A stretch of 25,331 bases of DNA from Actinomycetes bacterium (GTDB lineage: Bacteria; Actinomycetota; CALGFH01). The notes under the pieces were generated by a model, which had not been told where the DNA came from, did not search any database, and saw only the letters and a program-made list of their open reading frames with translations. Made by a program: the position numbers and the translations under genes. The number at the start of each line of letters is the position of its first letter. The first letter of the stretch is position 1. The stretch lies in contig JASLIH010000089.1 in the NCBI GenBank assembly GCA_030152105.1, positions 1 to 25,331 of the forward strand, given 5' to 3'. Below, piece by piece: positions 7,996-16,075 of this stretch.

Positions 7996-9662
7996 CCCGA
8001 GTCCTGGTGCCTGGTGGCGAAGGCGATCGCCCCGGCGCGGTTGCGCACGCCCAGCTTGGCCAGCACGTTGCTGACGTGGTGGGCGGCGGTCTTGCGGCTG
8101 ATGAACAGGCGCTGGGCGATCTCGGGGTTGGAGAGGCCGAGGCCGACCAGCCGCAGCACCTCCTGCTCGCGCATGGTCAGCACGCCGACCCGCTTGGGCC
8201 CGGGCCGGCCCGGCGCCCCCAGCGAGCGCAGCAGGGCGTCGGCCGCGTCGGCCTCGCCCTTGGCGCCCAGCCGCTCGAACGCCCCAAGGGCGGTCCTGGC
8301 CTCGGCCACCGCCAGCTCGGGGTTGGCGCCGGCCAGGGCTCGGGCCAGCTCGACCCGGGCCAGGGCCGTCTCGTAGGGGAGGTCGTCGTCGGAGAACAGG
8401 GCCAGGGCCCGCTCCAGCAGGCGCCTGGCCTCCTCGGGCCGCCCGGCGGCGGCCGCCACCCGGGCCCCGGCCTGGGCGGCCATGGCGGCCACCTGGCCGC
8501 CGCCATGGCTGTCGCCCTCGGCCTCGGCCAGCTCGGCCAGGCGGGCCGCGGCGGCGGTGGCGGCGCCGGGGTCGCCGAGGGCGAGCTGGGCAGCGACCAG
8601 GGTCTCCAGGGCGGCCGCGGCCCGCAGGTGGCGCTCGCCGTGGATGCCGGGCTGGCCGTCGTCCTCCAGGGACCGCTCCAGCAGCCCGGCGGCGACCGAC
8701 GGCTCGCCCCTGGCCAGCCGCAGCCGGGCCGCCGTCCGGGCCGCGGCCCGCCCGCCGCCCCGTTCGGGCAGCAGCGCCTCGGCCTCCTCCAGCCGTCCCT
8801 GGCGTAGGCGCAGGTCGGCCAGCCGGGCCAGCGCCTCGGCGTGGGAGGCCGGCCCGGGGCCCTCGGCCATCCGGATCGCCGCCTGGAGCTCGGCCTCGGC
8901 CTCCTCCCAGCGGCCCTTGGCCATCAGGACGCCGCCGTACAGCGTGCGGCAGCGGGCGTACAGGAACGGGCAGCCGTAGCGGTTGATGAACTGGTCGGCC
9001 ACCTGGCACCACTGCACGGCCCGCCGCAGGTCGCCGGCCAGGTCGCAGGCGACCAGCATGTCGCAGGAGGCGATCACCACCGTGTCGAGGCGGCGGTGCT
9101 CGCCCCCGAGGGTGCCGGCCATGGCCTCGTCGATCAGGGCCAGGCCCTCGGCGGCCCGGCCCTGGGTGACCAGCGTCAGGCCGAGATCACCCAGCGCGCA
9201 CAGCTCGAGGTCGGGGTCGCCGGTGGCCCGGGCCAGCTCCAGCACCCGCTGCTGGAGCTCGCGGGCCCGGCCGGTGTCGGGCTCCAGGTACCCGCGCAGC
9301 AGCCACAGCCAGCCCTGGAGCGGGTTGGGGTCGAGGTCGCCCAGCACCCGCTCGGCCCGGGCCAGCCATCCGCCGGCGGCGGCGTGGTTGTCGAAGTTCG
9401 AGATCCAGGTCACGCACAGGCTCATGGCGGCAGTGGCGGCCGGGACGGCGTCGGAGGCCCGCCGGAACTCGGCGTAGGCCCGTTCGGTGTGGGCGATGCT
9501 GGCCCGGGTCTCGCCCAGCCACCACAGGGCGACGCCCATGCCGTCCAGGGCCTCGGGGGTCTCCTTCTCGGCCAGGGCGGCCGCGAAGGCGGCGCGGGCC
9601 TCCTCCCACCGCCCGGCCTCGAGCGCCGCCGTCCCCAGCAGCCGCTGGTCCTGCTCGGTCAT
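7992..9662 (-). CDS. LuxR-family regulator with a TPR-like helical N-terminus
   Basis: This 556-aa protein ends with a GerE/LuxR helix-turn-helix (about 490-556), with LTMREQEVLRLVGLGLSNPEIAQ and SRKTAAHHVSNVLAKLGVRNR showing the typical scaffold and recognition helices. The preceding ~480 residues are Ala/Leu/Glu-rich repeats resembling TPRs, such as AALEAGRWEEARAAFAAAL and ALGDLGLTLVTQGRAAEGLA. There is no Walker A, so it resembles the sensor half of LAL/MalT-type regulators without the STAND ATPase. ATG 9662 starts MTEQDQRLLG. No Shine-Dalgarno is visible, but CATACT lies 7 bases upstream and could act as a -10 for leaderless transcription. It is divergent from the methyltransferase, a possible target. 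Confidence 0.87.
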   Translation of the reverse strand: MTEQDQRLLGTAALEAGRWEEARAAFAAALAEKETPEALDGMGVALWWLGETRASIAHTERAYAEFRRASDAVPAATAAMSLCVTWISNFDNHAAAGGWLARAERVLGDLDPNPLQGWLWLLRGYLEPDTGRARELQQRVLELARATGDPDLELCALGDLGLTLVTQGRAAEGLALIDEAMAGTLGGEHRRLDTVVIASCDMLVACDLAGDLRRAVQWCQVADQFINRYGCPFLYARCRTLYGGVLMAKGRWEEAEAELQAAIRMAEGPGPASHAEALARLADLRLRQGRLEEAEALLPERGGGRAAARTAARLRLARGEPSVAAGLLERSLEDDGQPGIHGERHLRAAAALETLVAAQLALGDPGAATAAAARLAELAEAEGDSHGGGQVAAMAAQAGARVAAAAGRPEEARRLLERALALFSDDDLPYETALARVELARALAGANPELAVAEARTALGAFERLGAKGEADAADALLRSLGAPGRPGPKRVGVLTMREQEVLRLVGLGLSNPEIAQRLFISRKTAAHHVSNVLAKLGVRNRAGAIAFATRHQDSG

Positions 9663-9779
9663 GGGGCCAAGTATGCAGACCGGGACCGGCGCCCGAATAG
9701 GGCATCTGCCCGATGCTCCGGGCCGGTCGCCTGCGGGATGGTGGCCCCGCCAGCAGACCGCGACCAGGGAGATCCCGCG

Positions 9780-10586
9780 ATGACCGATTCCGTCGAGACG
9801 TTCCAGCTCTCGGTCGAGGCGGCCGAGGTGTACGAGTCCCAGTTCGTGCCCGCCCTCTTCGCCGAGTGGGCGCCCCACCTGGTCGAGGCGGGCGGGGTCG
9901 CCCCCGGCCAGGCGGTGCTCGACGTCGCCTGTGGCACCGGGGTGGTGGCCCGGACGGCCGCCGACAGGATGGGCGGCCGGGGCCGGGTGGTCGGCCTCGA
10001 CCTCAACGAGGGCATGCTGACCGTGGCCGGCCGCCTCCGCCCCGACATCGAGTGGCGCCAGGGCGACGCGGCCGACCTGCCGTTCGAGCCCGGGTCGTTC
10101 GACGTCGTCCTCTGCCAGTCGGCCATGATGTTCTTCCCCGACCGGGCCGGCTCCCTGCGCGAGATGGCCCGGGTCGCCACCCCCGGCGGCACCGTCGCCG
10201 TCCAGGTCTGGGACCAGCTCGAGGCTCAGGAGGGCTACGGCGCCATGTACGGCGCCTTCGCCGCCTACCTGGGCCCGGACGCCACCACCCTCGAAGGCTC
10301 CTACTGGGCCCTCGGCGACCTCGACCTGGTCGGCTCCCTGTTCGAGGCCGCCGACCTGCAGATCACCACCACCCTGACCCGGGTCGGCACCGTGAGGTTC
10401 CCCTCCGCCTCCGCCGCCGTCGCCACCGAGATCGAGGCCACCCCGCTCGCCCATCGGATCGACCAGGACACCTACCGCCGCATGCTGGAGGCCGGCACCG
10501 AGGCACTGCGCCCGTTCGTCGTCGCCGGCGGCCGGGTCGAGCTCCCCATCAAGGGCCACATCGTCACCGCCACCAGGCCGACCTGA
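9780..10586 (+). CDS. Class I SAM-dependent methyltransferase
   Basis: The 268-aa protein has the UbiE/Methyltransf_11 Rossmann pattern: motif I VLDVACGTG (46-54), the acidic residue ending strand 2 in GLDLNEGML (72-80), GDAADLPF (95-102), and FDVVLCQSAMMFFPD (107-121). ATG 9780 follows AGGGAGAT at a good distance, which settles the start although the frame is open far upstream. The C-terminal part (about 160-268) is a substrate cap region with no recognised motif. The substrate is unknown. It is divergent from the LuxR gene across 117 bp and lies 91 bp before pxpA, so it may be a separate transcription unit. Confidence 0.88.
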   Translation: MTDSVETFQLSVEAAEVYESQFVPALFAEWAPHLVEAGGVAPGQAVLDVACGTGVVARTAADRMGGRGRVVGLDLNEGMLTVAGRLRPDIEWRQGDAADLPFEPGSFDVVLCQSAMMFFPDRAGSLREMARVATPGGTVAVQVWDQLEAQEGYGAMYGAFAAYLGPDATTLEGSYWALGDLDLVGSLFEAADLQITTTLTRVGTVRFPSASAAVATEIEATPLAHRIDQDTYRRMLEAGTEALRPFVVAGGRVELPIKGHIVTATRPT

Positions 10587-10677
10587 TCCGCGGAAGGGCC
10601 GGTCCTGGGACGAACGGGCAGACGAGCGAGAGATCGTGCAGGATCCAAGAAGGCTGCGACCCACCTAGGGAGCCAAC

Positions 10678-11427
10678 TTGGACCTGAACTCGGACCTCGG
10701 CGAGGGGTACGGCCGCTGGGCCCTCGGCGACGATGCCGCCCTCCTCGAGGTGGTGACCAGCGCGAACGTGGCCTGCGGGTTCCACGCGGGCGACCCGGCG
10801 ACGATCGACCGCACGGTTCGGACGGCGGTCGAGCGCGGGGTGGCCGTCGGCGCCCAGGTCTCCTACCCCGACCTGGTCGGCTTCGGGCGGCGCGAGATCG
10901 ACGTGCCGCCCGACGAGCTCACCGCCGACGTGCTCTACCAGCTCGGCGCCCTCGAGGCCTTCGCCAAGGCCGCCGGCAGCCGGGTCCGCTACGTGAAGCC
11001 GCACGGCGCCCTCTACAACCGGATCGCCCGCGACCCGGTCCAGGCGGCCGCCGTGGTCGAGGCGATCCGGCGCTACGACCCGGCGCTGCCCCTGCTCACC
11101 CTGCCCGGGTCGGTGGCCATGGAGGCGGCCGGGGAGGCCGGCATCCCGTCCGTCGGCGAGGGGTTCGCCGACCGGGCCTACACCGCCGAGGGCCGCCTGG
11201 TGTCCCGGCGAGAGCCAGGGGCGGTCCTGCACGACCCCGAGCAGGTGGCCGCCCGCGCCGTGGTCATGGCCACCGAGCACCGGGTCGAGGCGGCCGGTGG
11301 CGAGCAGGTCGCCGTCGAGGTGCGCTCACTCTGCGTCCATGGCGACACCCCAGGCGCGGTCGACCTGGCCCGAGCGGTCCGGACCGCCCTCGAGCACGCC
11401 GGTGTCACCCTGGAGGCGTTCGCGTGA
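10678..11427 (+). CDS. pxpA: 5-oxoprolinase subunit A (LamB/YcsF family)
   Basis: This 249-aa protein is the PxpA subunit of the ATP-dependent 5-oxoprolinase, which opens cytosolic pyroglutamate to glutamate. Family hallmarks are DLNSDLGEGYGRW at the N-terminus, ANVACGFHAGDP (about 30-41), GAQVSYPDLVGFGRR, YVKPHGALYN and the C-terminal SLCVHGDTPGA. Length matches the usual ~245-255 aa. The start is TTG 10678, supported by AGGGAG (10667-10672) with a 5-base spacer and by the family N-terminus beginning right there. It overlaps pxpB by GTGA, and the pxpA-pxpB-pxpC order is canonical. Confidence 0.95.
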   Translation: MDLNSDLGEGYGRWALGDDAALLEVVTSANVACGFHAGDPATIDRTVRTAVERGVAVGAQVSYPDLVGFGRREIDVPPDELTADVLYQLGALEAFAKAAGSRVRYVKPHGALYNRIARDPVQAAAVVEAIRRYDPALPLLTLPGSVAMEAAGEAGIPSVGEGFADRAYTAEGRLVSRREPGAVLHDPEQVAARAVVMATEHRVEAAGGEQVAVEVRSLCVHGDTPGAVDLARAVRTALEHAGVTLEAFA

Positions 11428-12038
11428 AGGTGCGGGTGGCGGGAGAGCGGGGGCTGCTGGTCGAGGTCGAGGATCTGGCGACGGTCCACCGGCTCCACGC
11501 CGCCCTTCGCGAGCTCGACCCGCCCGGGGTGGTCGAGCTGGTCCCCGCGTACCGGACGGTCCTCATCGTTGCCGACCCGGGCCAGGCGGAGGCGCTCGAC
11601 GACCTCGCCGCCCGGCTGCCCGGCCTTGAGCTGCCCCCGGCCGAGGCCGTGGCCGGCGAGACGGTCGACATCCCGGTCCGCTACGACGGCGAGGACCTGC
11701 CCGAGGTGGCCGGCCTGACCGGGCTGGAGCCCGAAGAGGTGGTCCGTCGCCACACCGCTCCCGAGTACACCGTGGCCTTTCTCGGCTTCAGCCCCGGGTT
11801 CCCCTACCTGGTCGGCCTCGACCCGGCCCTCCAGGTCCCCCGCCGCGACACGCCCCGGACCTCGATCCCGGCCGGCTCGGTCGGCCTTGCCGGCAACCAG
11901 ACCGGCATCTACCCCACCGCCACCCCGGGCGGCTGGCAGCTCATCGGACGCACCGAGGTGACCCTGTTCGACCCCGCCCGAGACCCCCCGGCCCTGCTCG
12001 CCCCGGGCACCCGCCTCCGCTTCACCGTGGCCGCATGA
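11424..12038 (+). CDS. pxpB: 5-oxoprolinase subunit B (KipI/PxpB family)
   Basis: The 204-aa protein matches the KipI/PxpB (allophanate-hydrolase subunit 1-like) family: an N-terminal alpha/beta part ending around RTVLIVADP, then the cyclophilin-like C-terminal domain with YTVAFLGFSPGFPYLVGL (about 112-129), PRRDTPRTSIPAGSVGLAG and GIYPTATPGGWQLIGRT. In Bacillus the KipI homologue was first known as a sporulation kinase inhibitor, but in a pxpABC operon the role is 5-oxoproline cleavage with PxpA and PxpC. Start GTG 11424 overlaps the pxpA stop by 4 bp, and the stop overlaps pxpC by ATGA. Confidence 0.94.
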   Translation: MKVRVAGERGLLVEVEDLATVHRLHAALRELDPPGVVELVPAYRTVLIVADPGQAEALDDLAARLPGLELPPAEAVAGETVDIPVRYDGEDLPEVAGLTGLEPEEVVRRHTAPEYTVAFLGFSPGFPYLVGLDPALQVPRRDTPRTSIPAGSVGLAGNQTGIYPTATPGGWQLIGRTEVTLFDPARDPPALLAPGTRLRFTVAA

Positions 12039-12925
12039 TCGCGGTCCGCAAGCCGGGGCTGCTGACGACCGTGCAGGACCTGGGCCGGCCTGGCCTGGCC
12101 CATCTTGGGGTTCCGACCGCGGGGGCGGCCGACCGGCGGGCCTTCAGGCTGGCCAACCGGCTGGTCGGAAACCGGCCGGGGGCGGCCGCGCTGGAGATCA
12201 CGCTGGCCGGGCCGGAGCTGGAGCTGGAGGCCGGCGGCTGGGTGGCGCTGACCGGGGGCCGGGTCGCGGCCGAGGTCGACGGCCGGCCGGTGCCCATGGA
12301 CGTGGCCGTGCGGGTCGAGCCCGGGCAGGTGCTGCGGGTCGGCTCGATGTCCAGTGGGCTCCGCGCCTACCTGGCCGTGCGCGGCGGCATCGACGTCCCC
12401 CCGGTGCTCGGCAGCCGCTCGACCGACACCCTGGCCCCGGTCGGCCCCCCGCGGCTCGAGGAGGGCACCCGCCTGCCCGTCGGCGACCAGGCCGACGGCG
12501 ACCTCTACCGGCAGGTGGCGCCCACCCCGGCGGTCGAACCCGAGCCGGTGCTGCGCACCGTCCGCGGCCCCCGCGACGACCTCTTCACCGACGACGCCCT
12601 CCGGACCCTGATCGGCGTGGCCTGGACGGTGACCTCCGACAGCGACCGCACCGGGCTCCGCCTCGACGGGCCGGAGCTGGACCGGCGGCGCCAGATCGAG
12701 CTCGCCTCCGAGGGCATGGTCGAGGGCTCGCTCCAGGTCCCGCCGGACGGCCACCCGATCCTGTTCCTGGCCAACCACCCCACCACCGGCGGCTACCCGG
12801 TGGTCGCGGTGGTCGCCGGCCGCGACCTCCCGGAGGCCGCCCAGGCCCGCCCAGGCACCCGGCTGCGGTTCCGGTTCGTCTCGGTGGCCGAGGCCCGCGC
12901 GACCGCCGGCGGTGCCCCCCTCTAG
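12035..12925 (+). CDS. pxpC: 5-oxoprolinase subunit C (KipA/PxpC, biotin-dependent carboxyltransferase-like)
   Basis: This 296-aa protein carries PxpC/KipA landmarks: KPGLLTTVQDLGRPGLAHLG at the N-terminus, VPTAGAADRRAFRLANRLVG, AALEITLAGPEL, LRAYLAVRGGIDVPPVLGS and, near the C-terminus, ILFLANHPTTGGYPVVAVV. It is the third subunit of 5-oxoprolinase and forms the large beta-barrel partner of PxpB. Length is near the family's ~290-330. ATG 12035 overlaps the pxpB stop, so the three subunits should be made stoichiometrically. It converges on the MBL gene with 41 bp between stops, and no classical terminator was seen there. Confidence 0.94.
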   Translation: MIAVRKPGLLTTVQDLGRPGLAHLGVPTAGAADRRAFRLANRLVGNRPGAAALEITLAGPELELEAGGWVALTGGRVAAEVDGRPVPMDVAVRVEPGQVLRVGSMSSGLRAYLAVRGGIDVPPVLGSRSTDTLAPVGPPRLEEGTRLPVGDQADGDLYRQVAPTPAVEPEPVLRTVRGPRDDLFTDDALRTLIGVAWTVTSDSDRTGLRLDGPELDRRRQIELASEGMVEGSLQVPPDGHPILFLANHPTTGGYPVVAVVAGRDLPEAAQARPGTRLRFRFVSVAEARATAGGAPL

Positions 12926-12966
12926 GGCGGCCCGGTGCTGAACGGCCCGGGGTGGTTCGGGCGGGC

Positions 12967-13788
12967 TCAGCCCTGGCCGGGAGCGGCCGGGGCGAACCGC
13001 TCGCCGCCGCCGTCGGTGGCCACCCGGCCCTCGCGGACCAGCTTGGCCAGGTGGGCCCGGACCGACAGCTCGGCCGCCGGGTGCAGGGCCGGGTCGACGG
13101 CGGCGTAGACCCGGGCGACGACCTCTGCCGGGGTGCGGTCGCCGGCGGCAAGGGCGGCCAGCACCTGGGCCTCGCGGTCGAGGCGGTGGGCCAGGTAGCC
13201 CTCTACCCGGGCGACGGCGTCGGGGACCATCGGGCCGTGGCCCGGGTAGAGCCGCTCGGGCCGGAGCGCCAGGAGCAGCTCCAGCGAGGCCAGGTAGTCG
13301 CCCATGTCCCCGCCCGGCCACTCGACCACGGTGGTGCCGCGGCCGAGCACATGGTCGCCGGTGAAGACGGCCCGCTCGGCGGCGAGCTCGAAGCAGCAGT
13401 GGTCGGCGGCGTGCCCCGGCGTCGGCAGCGGCCGCAGCTCCAGCCCGGCCGCGGCCACCGGGTCGCCGGCGGCCAGGTCGGGGGCGTCCGGGCTGGCCCA
13501 GCCCGGCGCGAGCGCGGCCAGCGGCGCCCCGACCCGCCCGGCGAACGCCCGCGCCCCCTCCGCATGGTCGACATGGGTGTGGGTGAGCAGCACGAGCTCG
13601 ACCCCGCGCCCCCCACAGGCCCGGACCACCGCCGTGGCGTGCCCGTCGTCGTCCGGCCCCGGGTCGATCACCACCGCCGTTGACGCCCCCGGCTCGCCGA
13701 CCACAAAGGTGTTGGTCCCCTCGAGCGTGAGCGGCGACGGGTTCGGCGCCAGCACCCGGATCACCCGCGGGCTCCAGGTCTCGGTCAC
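12967..13788 (-). CDS. LACTB2-like MBL-fold metallo-hydrolase
   Basis: The 273-aa protein is a metallo-beta-lactamase-fold hydrolase with all metal ligands visible: HTHVDH (His70, His72, Asp74, His75), His126 in PTPGHAADH, Asp145 in FTGDHVLG and His184 in YPGHGPMV. After the MBL domain a ~75-residue helical C-terminal segment (REAQVLAALAAGDRTPAEVV ... AHLAKLVREGRV) resembles the winged-helix tail of LACTB2-type proteins. Human LACTB2 is an endoribonuclease, whereas bacterial relatives are mostly annotated as hydroxyacylglutathione-hydrolase-like, so the substrate is open. The start is GTG 13788, overlapping the NUDIX stop by GTGA, so it is the second gene of a coupled pair. Confidence 0.88.
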   Translation of the reverse strand: MTETWSPRVIRVLAPNPSPLTLEGTNTFVVGEPGASTAVVIDPGPDDDGHATAVVRACGGRGVELVLLTHTHVDHAEGARAFAGRVGAPLAALAPGWASPDAPDLAAGDPVAAAGLELRPLPTPGHAADHCCFELAAERAVFTGDHVLGRGTTVVEWPGGDMGDYLASLELLLALRPERLYPGHGPMVPDAVARVEGYLAHRLDREAQVLAALAAGDRTPAEVVARVYAAVDPALHPAAELSVRAHLAKLVREGRVATDGGGERFAPAAPGQG

Positions 13789-14603
13789 GGCGTCACCGGC
13801 GGGCGCCCGCCTCGGCCGCTCTGGCCGCCCGGGCCCCCCGGGCCGCCGGGCTCGAGGAGGGGCGTGGGCACCGGGTAGCGCTCTCGCCAGGGCATGATCA
13901 GGTCGGCGCCCTCGAGCACGGGCAGGATGCGCTCGACCCGACGGCCGGATCCGGCGGCGAGCGCCTCCTCCATCGACCCGTAGGCGGCCAGGTCGCGGAG
14001 GGTGTAGCGGGTCGGGGGGAGCATGGGCAGGTCGAGGTCGGCGGCGGCCTCGCCCGGCGGGAGCCAGCACTCGCGCTCCGCCTCGGCGAGGTGGGCGGTG
14101 ACGGCGGCAGCGCCCGGCAGCCCGGCAATGAAGAACCTCGTGTCGTAGCGGCGCGGCTCCGCCTCCGGCGTCACCCACCAGGCCCAGTAGCGCAGCCGGC
14201 CCGCGTCCAGCCGCACCCCGAGCACCTCCAGCAGCTCGGCGAACCGGCTCGACCCGTCCAGCAGCTCCCGCCTGCCCTGGGCGAGCTCCTCGCCCCCGGG
14301 CGCCGGGGTGGCCAGCAGCAGCCCCGCCTCCTCCAGCGTCTCCCGGCAGGCGGCCACCACATACCCGCGCGCCTCGTCGACCGGAAGACCCAGCCGCTCG
14401 CTCCACATCGCCGCCGTCGGCCCGGCCCAGCGCACGTCGACCGCCGGGTCGCGGTCCGCCTCGTCCACCCGCCCCCCGGGAAACACCCACAGCCCACCCG
14501 CGAACCCCATCCCCATGGGCCGCAGCTGCAGGTACGCCTCGAGCCCGTCCTGCCCATCCCGGAGCAGCACCACCGTCGCGGCCGCTCTGGGGACGACAGC
14601 CAT
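13785..14603 (-). CDS. NUDIX hydrolase with split Nudix box (NUDT19-like)
   Basis: The 272-aa protein begins MAVVPRAAATVVLLRDG and has a Nudix fold. The Nudix box is interrupted: GGLWVFPGGRVDEAD (37-50) supplies the first Gly-Glu half, and RETLEEAGLLL (87-97) supplies the catalytic REUxEExGU half. About 38 residues lie between them instead of 7. Such an insertion is typical of NUDT19-type enzymes, some of which cleave CoA derivatives. The ~20-residue Gly/Pro-rich tail (PGGPGGPGGQSGRGG) is unusual and low complexity. AGGAGG sits 5 bases before ATG 14603. It is coupled to the MBL gene and divergent from selA across 101 bp. Substrate is inferred only from the subfamily. Confidence 0.87.
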   Translation of the reverse strand: MAVVPRAAATVVLLRDGQDGLEAYLQLRPMGMGFAGGLWVFPGGRVDEADRDPAVDVRWAGPTAAMWSERLGLPVDEARGYVVAACRETLEEAGLLLATPAPGGEELAQGRRELLDGSSRFAELLEVLGVRLDAGRLRYWAWWVTPEAEPRRYDTRFFIAGLPGAAAVTAHLAEAERECWLPPGEAAADLDLPMLPPTRYTLRDLAAYGSMEEALAAGSGRRVERILPVLEGADLIMPWRERYPVPTPLLEPGGPGGPGGQSGRGGRPPVTP

Positions 14604-14704
14604 CGGGTCCTCCTGGGTCGGGTCTGATCAGCTGGATGGTACGTGCCCGGGGTAGCGGCCTGGCAGGCGAGCGTCTCGACCCGGAGTCGTCGACAATAGG
14701 GGGC

Positions 14705-16075
14705 ATGACCACCGATCCGCGGCGGGCGTTGCCGAACATGGATGTGCTGCTGGGGCATCCGGAGCTGGTCGCTCGTGCGGGGAGCTTCGGGCGGGAGGTG
14801 GTGCTGGGGGCGGCCCGGCGGGCGCTGGAGGAGAGCCGGGGGGCGGTGGCGGGTGGGGGGCCGGCGCCTGATGTGGGGGAGCTGGCGGCCCGGGTCGCGG
14901 GGGAGCTGGACGGGGTGTGGGCCAAGCGGACCCGGGCGGTGGTGAACGCTACCGGGGTGGTGCTGCACACCAATCTGGGGCGGGCGCCGCTGTCGGCGGC
15001 GGCGCGGCAGGCGGTGGCGGAGGCGGCGGGATACGCCGCCGTGGAGTACGACCTGGCCGCCGGGGCCCGGGGGCGGCGGGGAGCTGCCGCCGAGGCGCTG
15101 TTGCGGGAGGCGACCGGGGCTGAGGCCGCGCTGGTGGCCAACAATGCCGCCGGGGGGCTGCTGCTCGCCCTTGGTGGCCTCGCCAGCGGGCGGGACGTGG
15201 TCGTCTCCCGGGGGGAGCTGATCGAGATCGGCGGGGAGTTCCGGCTGCCGCAGATCATGGAGGCGGCCGGGGTGGTGCTGCGGGAGGTCGGCACCACCAA
15301 CCGGACCCACCTGCGCGACTACGCGGCCGCCCTCGGCGCCGGGAGCGCGATGGTGCTGGTCGTGCACCCGTCGAACTACCGGGTCGAGGGGTTCGCCACC
15401 CGGCCGGCCCTGGCCGAGCTGGCCGCGCTCGCCTCCGAGCACGGCCTGCCGCTGCTCCATGACGTCGGGTCGGGGCTGCTGGACGGCGAGCTCGGGAACG
15501 AGCCGTCGGTGTCGGGCAGCCTGCGGGCCGGCGCCGACCTGGTGCTGTTCTCCGGCGACAAGCTCCTCGGCGGGCCGCAGGCCGGGCTGCTGGTGGGCCG
15601 GGCCGAGCTGATCGGGCGGCTGGCCCGCCACCCGCTGGCCCGGGCGGTCCGGGCCGACAAGCTGACCCTGGCCGCGCTGGAGGCGACCCTCGCCGCCCAT
15701 CTGGCCGGCCGCAGGGACGAGCTGCCCGTGTGGCGGGCCCTGCTGCTCACCGTCGCCGACCTGGAGCCCCGGGCCGCCGCCGTGGCCGCGAAGGTGGGGC
15801 CGGCCGCGTCCCTGCGTACGGGAACGAGCGTGGCCGGTGGCGGCAGCCTCCCGGGCGAGGGCCTGGAGAGCATCCTGATCGAGGTCGACCCCAGCCCGGC
15901 CGGGGCGTCGGCGGTGCTGGCCCGGCTGCGGTCCGGCGACCCCCCGGTGGTGGCCCGGGCCGAGCGGGGCCGGGTCGTGCTCGACCTCCGGACGGTCCCC
16001 CCAGAGCAGGACGCGCTGGTCGCGGCGGCGCTGACCGAGGCGCTCGGGGGACCGCCAGGTCCCTCCGCCTCCTGA
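14705..16075 (+). CDS. selA: L-seryl-tRNA(Sec) selenium transferase
   Basis: SelA is a cytoplasmic PLP enzyme converting seryl-tRNA(Sec) to selenocysteyl-tRNA(Sec) with selenophosphate. The 456-aa length is normal. The N-terminal domain (RALPNMDVLL ... ) precedes VVNATGVVLHTNLGRAPLS, GAEAALVANNAAGGLLLAL, GELIEIGGEFRLPQIMEAAG, VGTTNRTHLRDY, HPSNYRVEGF and the Schiff-base motif FSGDKLLGGPQAG with Lys286. Start ATG 14705 is chosen over the longer open frame because MTTDPRRALPNMD matches the family. An AGG-containing purine run is immediately upstream, but no good promoter was seen. It overlaps selB by one base (TGATG), a tight translational coupling. Confidence 0.96.
   Translation: MTTDPRRALPNMDVLLGHPELVARAGSFGREVVLGAARRALEESRGAVAGGGPAPDVGELAARVAGELDGVWAKRTRAVVNATGVVLHTNLGRAPLSAAARQAVAEAAGYAAVEYDLAAGARGRRGAAAEALLREATGAEAALVANNAAGGLLLALGGLASGRDVVVSRGELIEIGGEFRLPQIMEAAGVVLREVGTTNRTHLRDYAAALGAGSAMVLVVHPSNYRVEGFATRPALAELAALASEHGLPLLHDVGSGLLDGELGNEPSVSGSLRAGADLVLFSGDKLLGGPQAGLLVGRAELIGRLARHPLARAVRADKLTLAALEATLAAHLAGRRDELPVWRALLLTVADLEPRAAAVAAKVGPAASLRTGTSVAGGGSLPGEGLESILIEVDPSPAGASAVLARLRSGDPPVVARAERGRVVLDLRTVPPEQDALVAAALTEALGGPPGPSAS

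Noticed and set aside
12926..12966. Terminator between pxpC and the MBL gene
   Set aside because: The 41 bp hold two direct copies of CGGCCCGG but no stem-loop with a U-run.
14636..14704. N-terminal extension of SelA
   Set aside because: Residues before MTTDPRR do not resemble SelA, and the family start is at 14705.
14604..14704. Possible tRNA-Sec in the NUDIX-selA gap
   Set aside because: No cloverleaf, long variable arm or UCA anticodon loop could be drawn. The gap contains only a CTGATCAG palindrome and GC-rich sequence.
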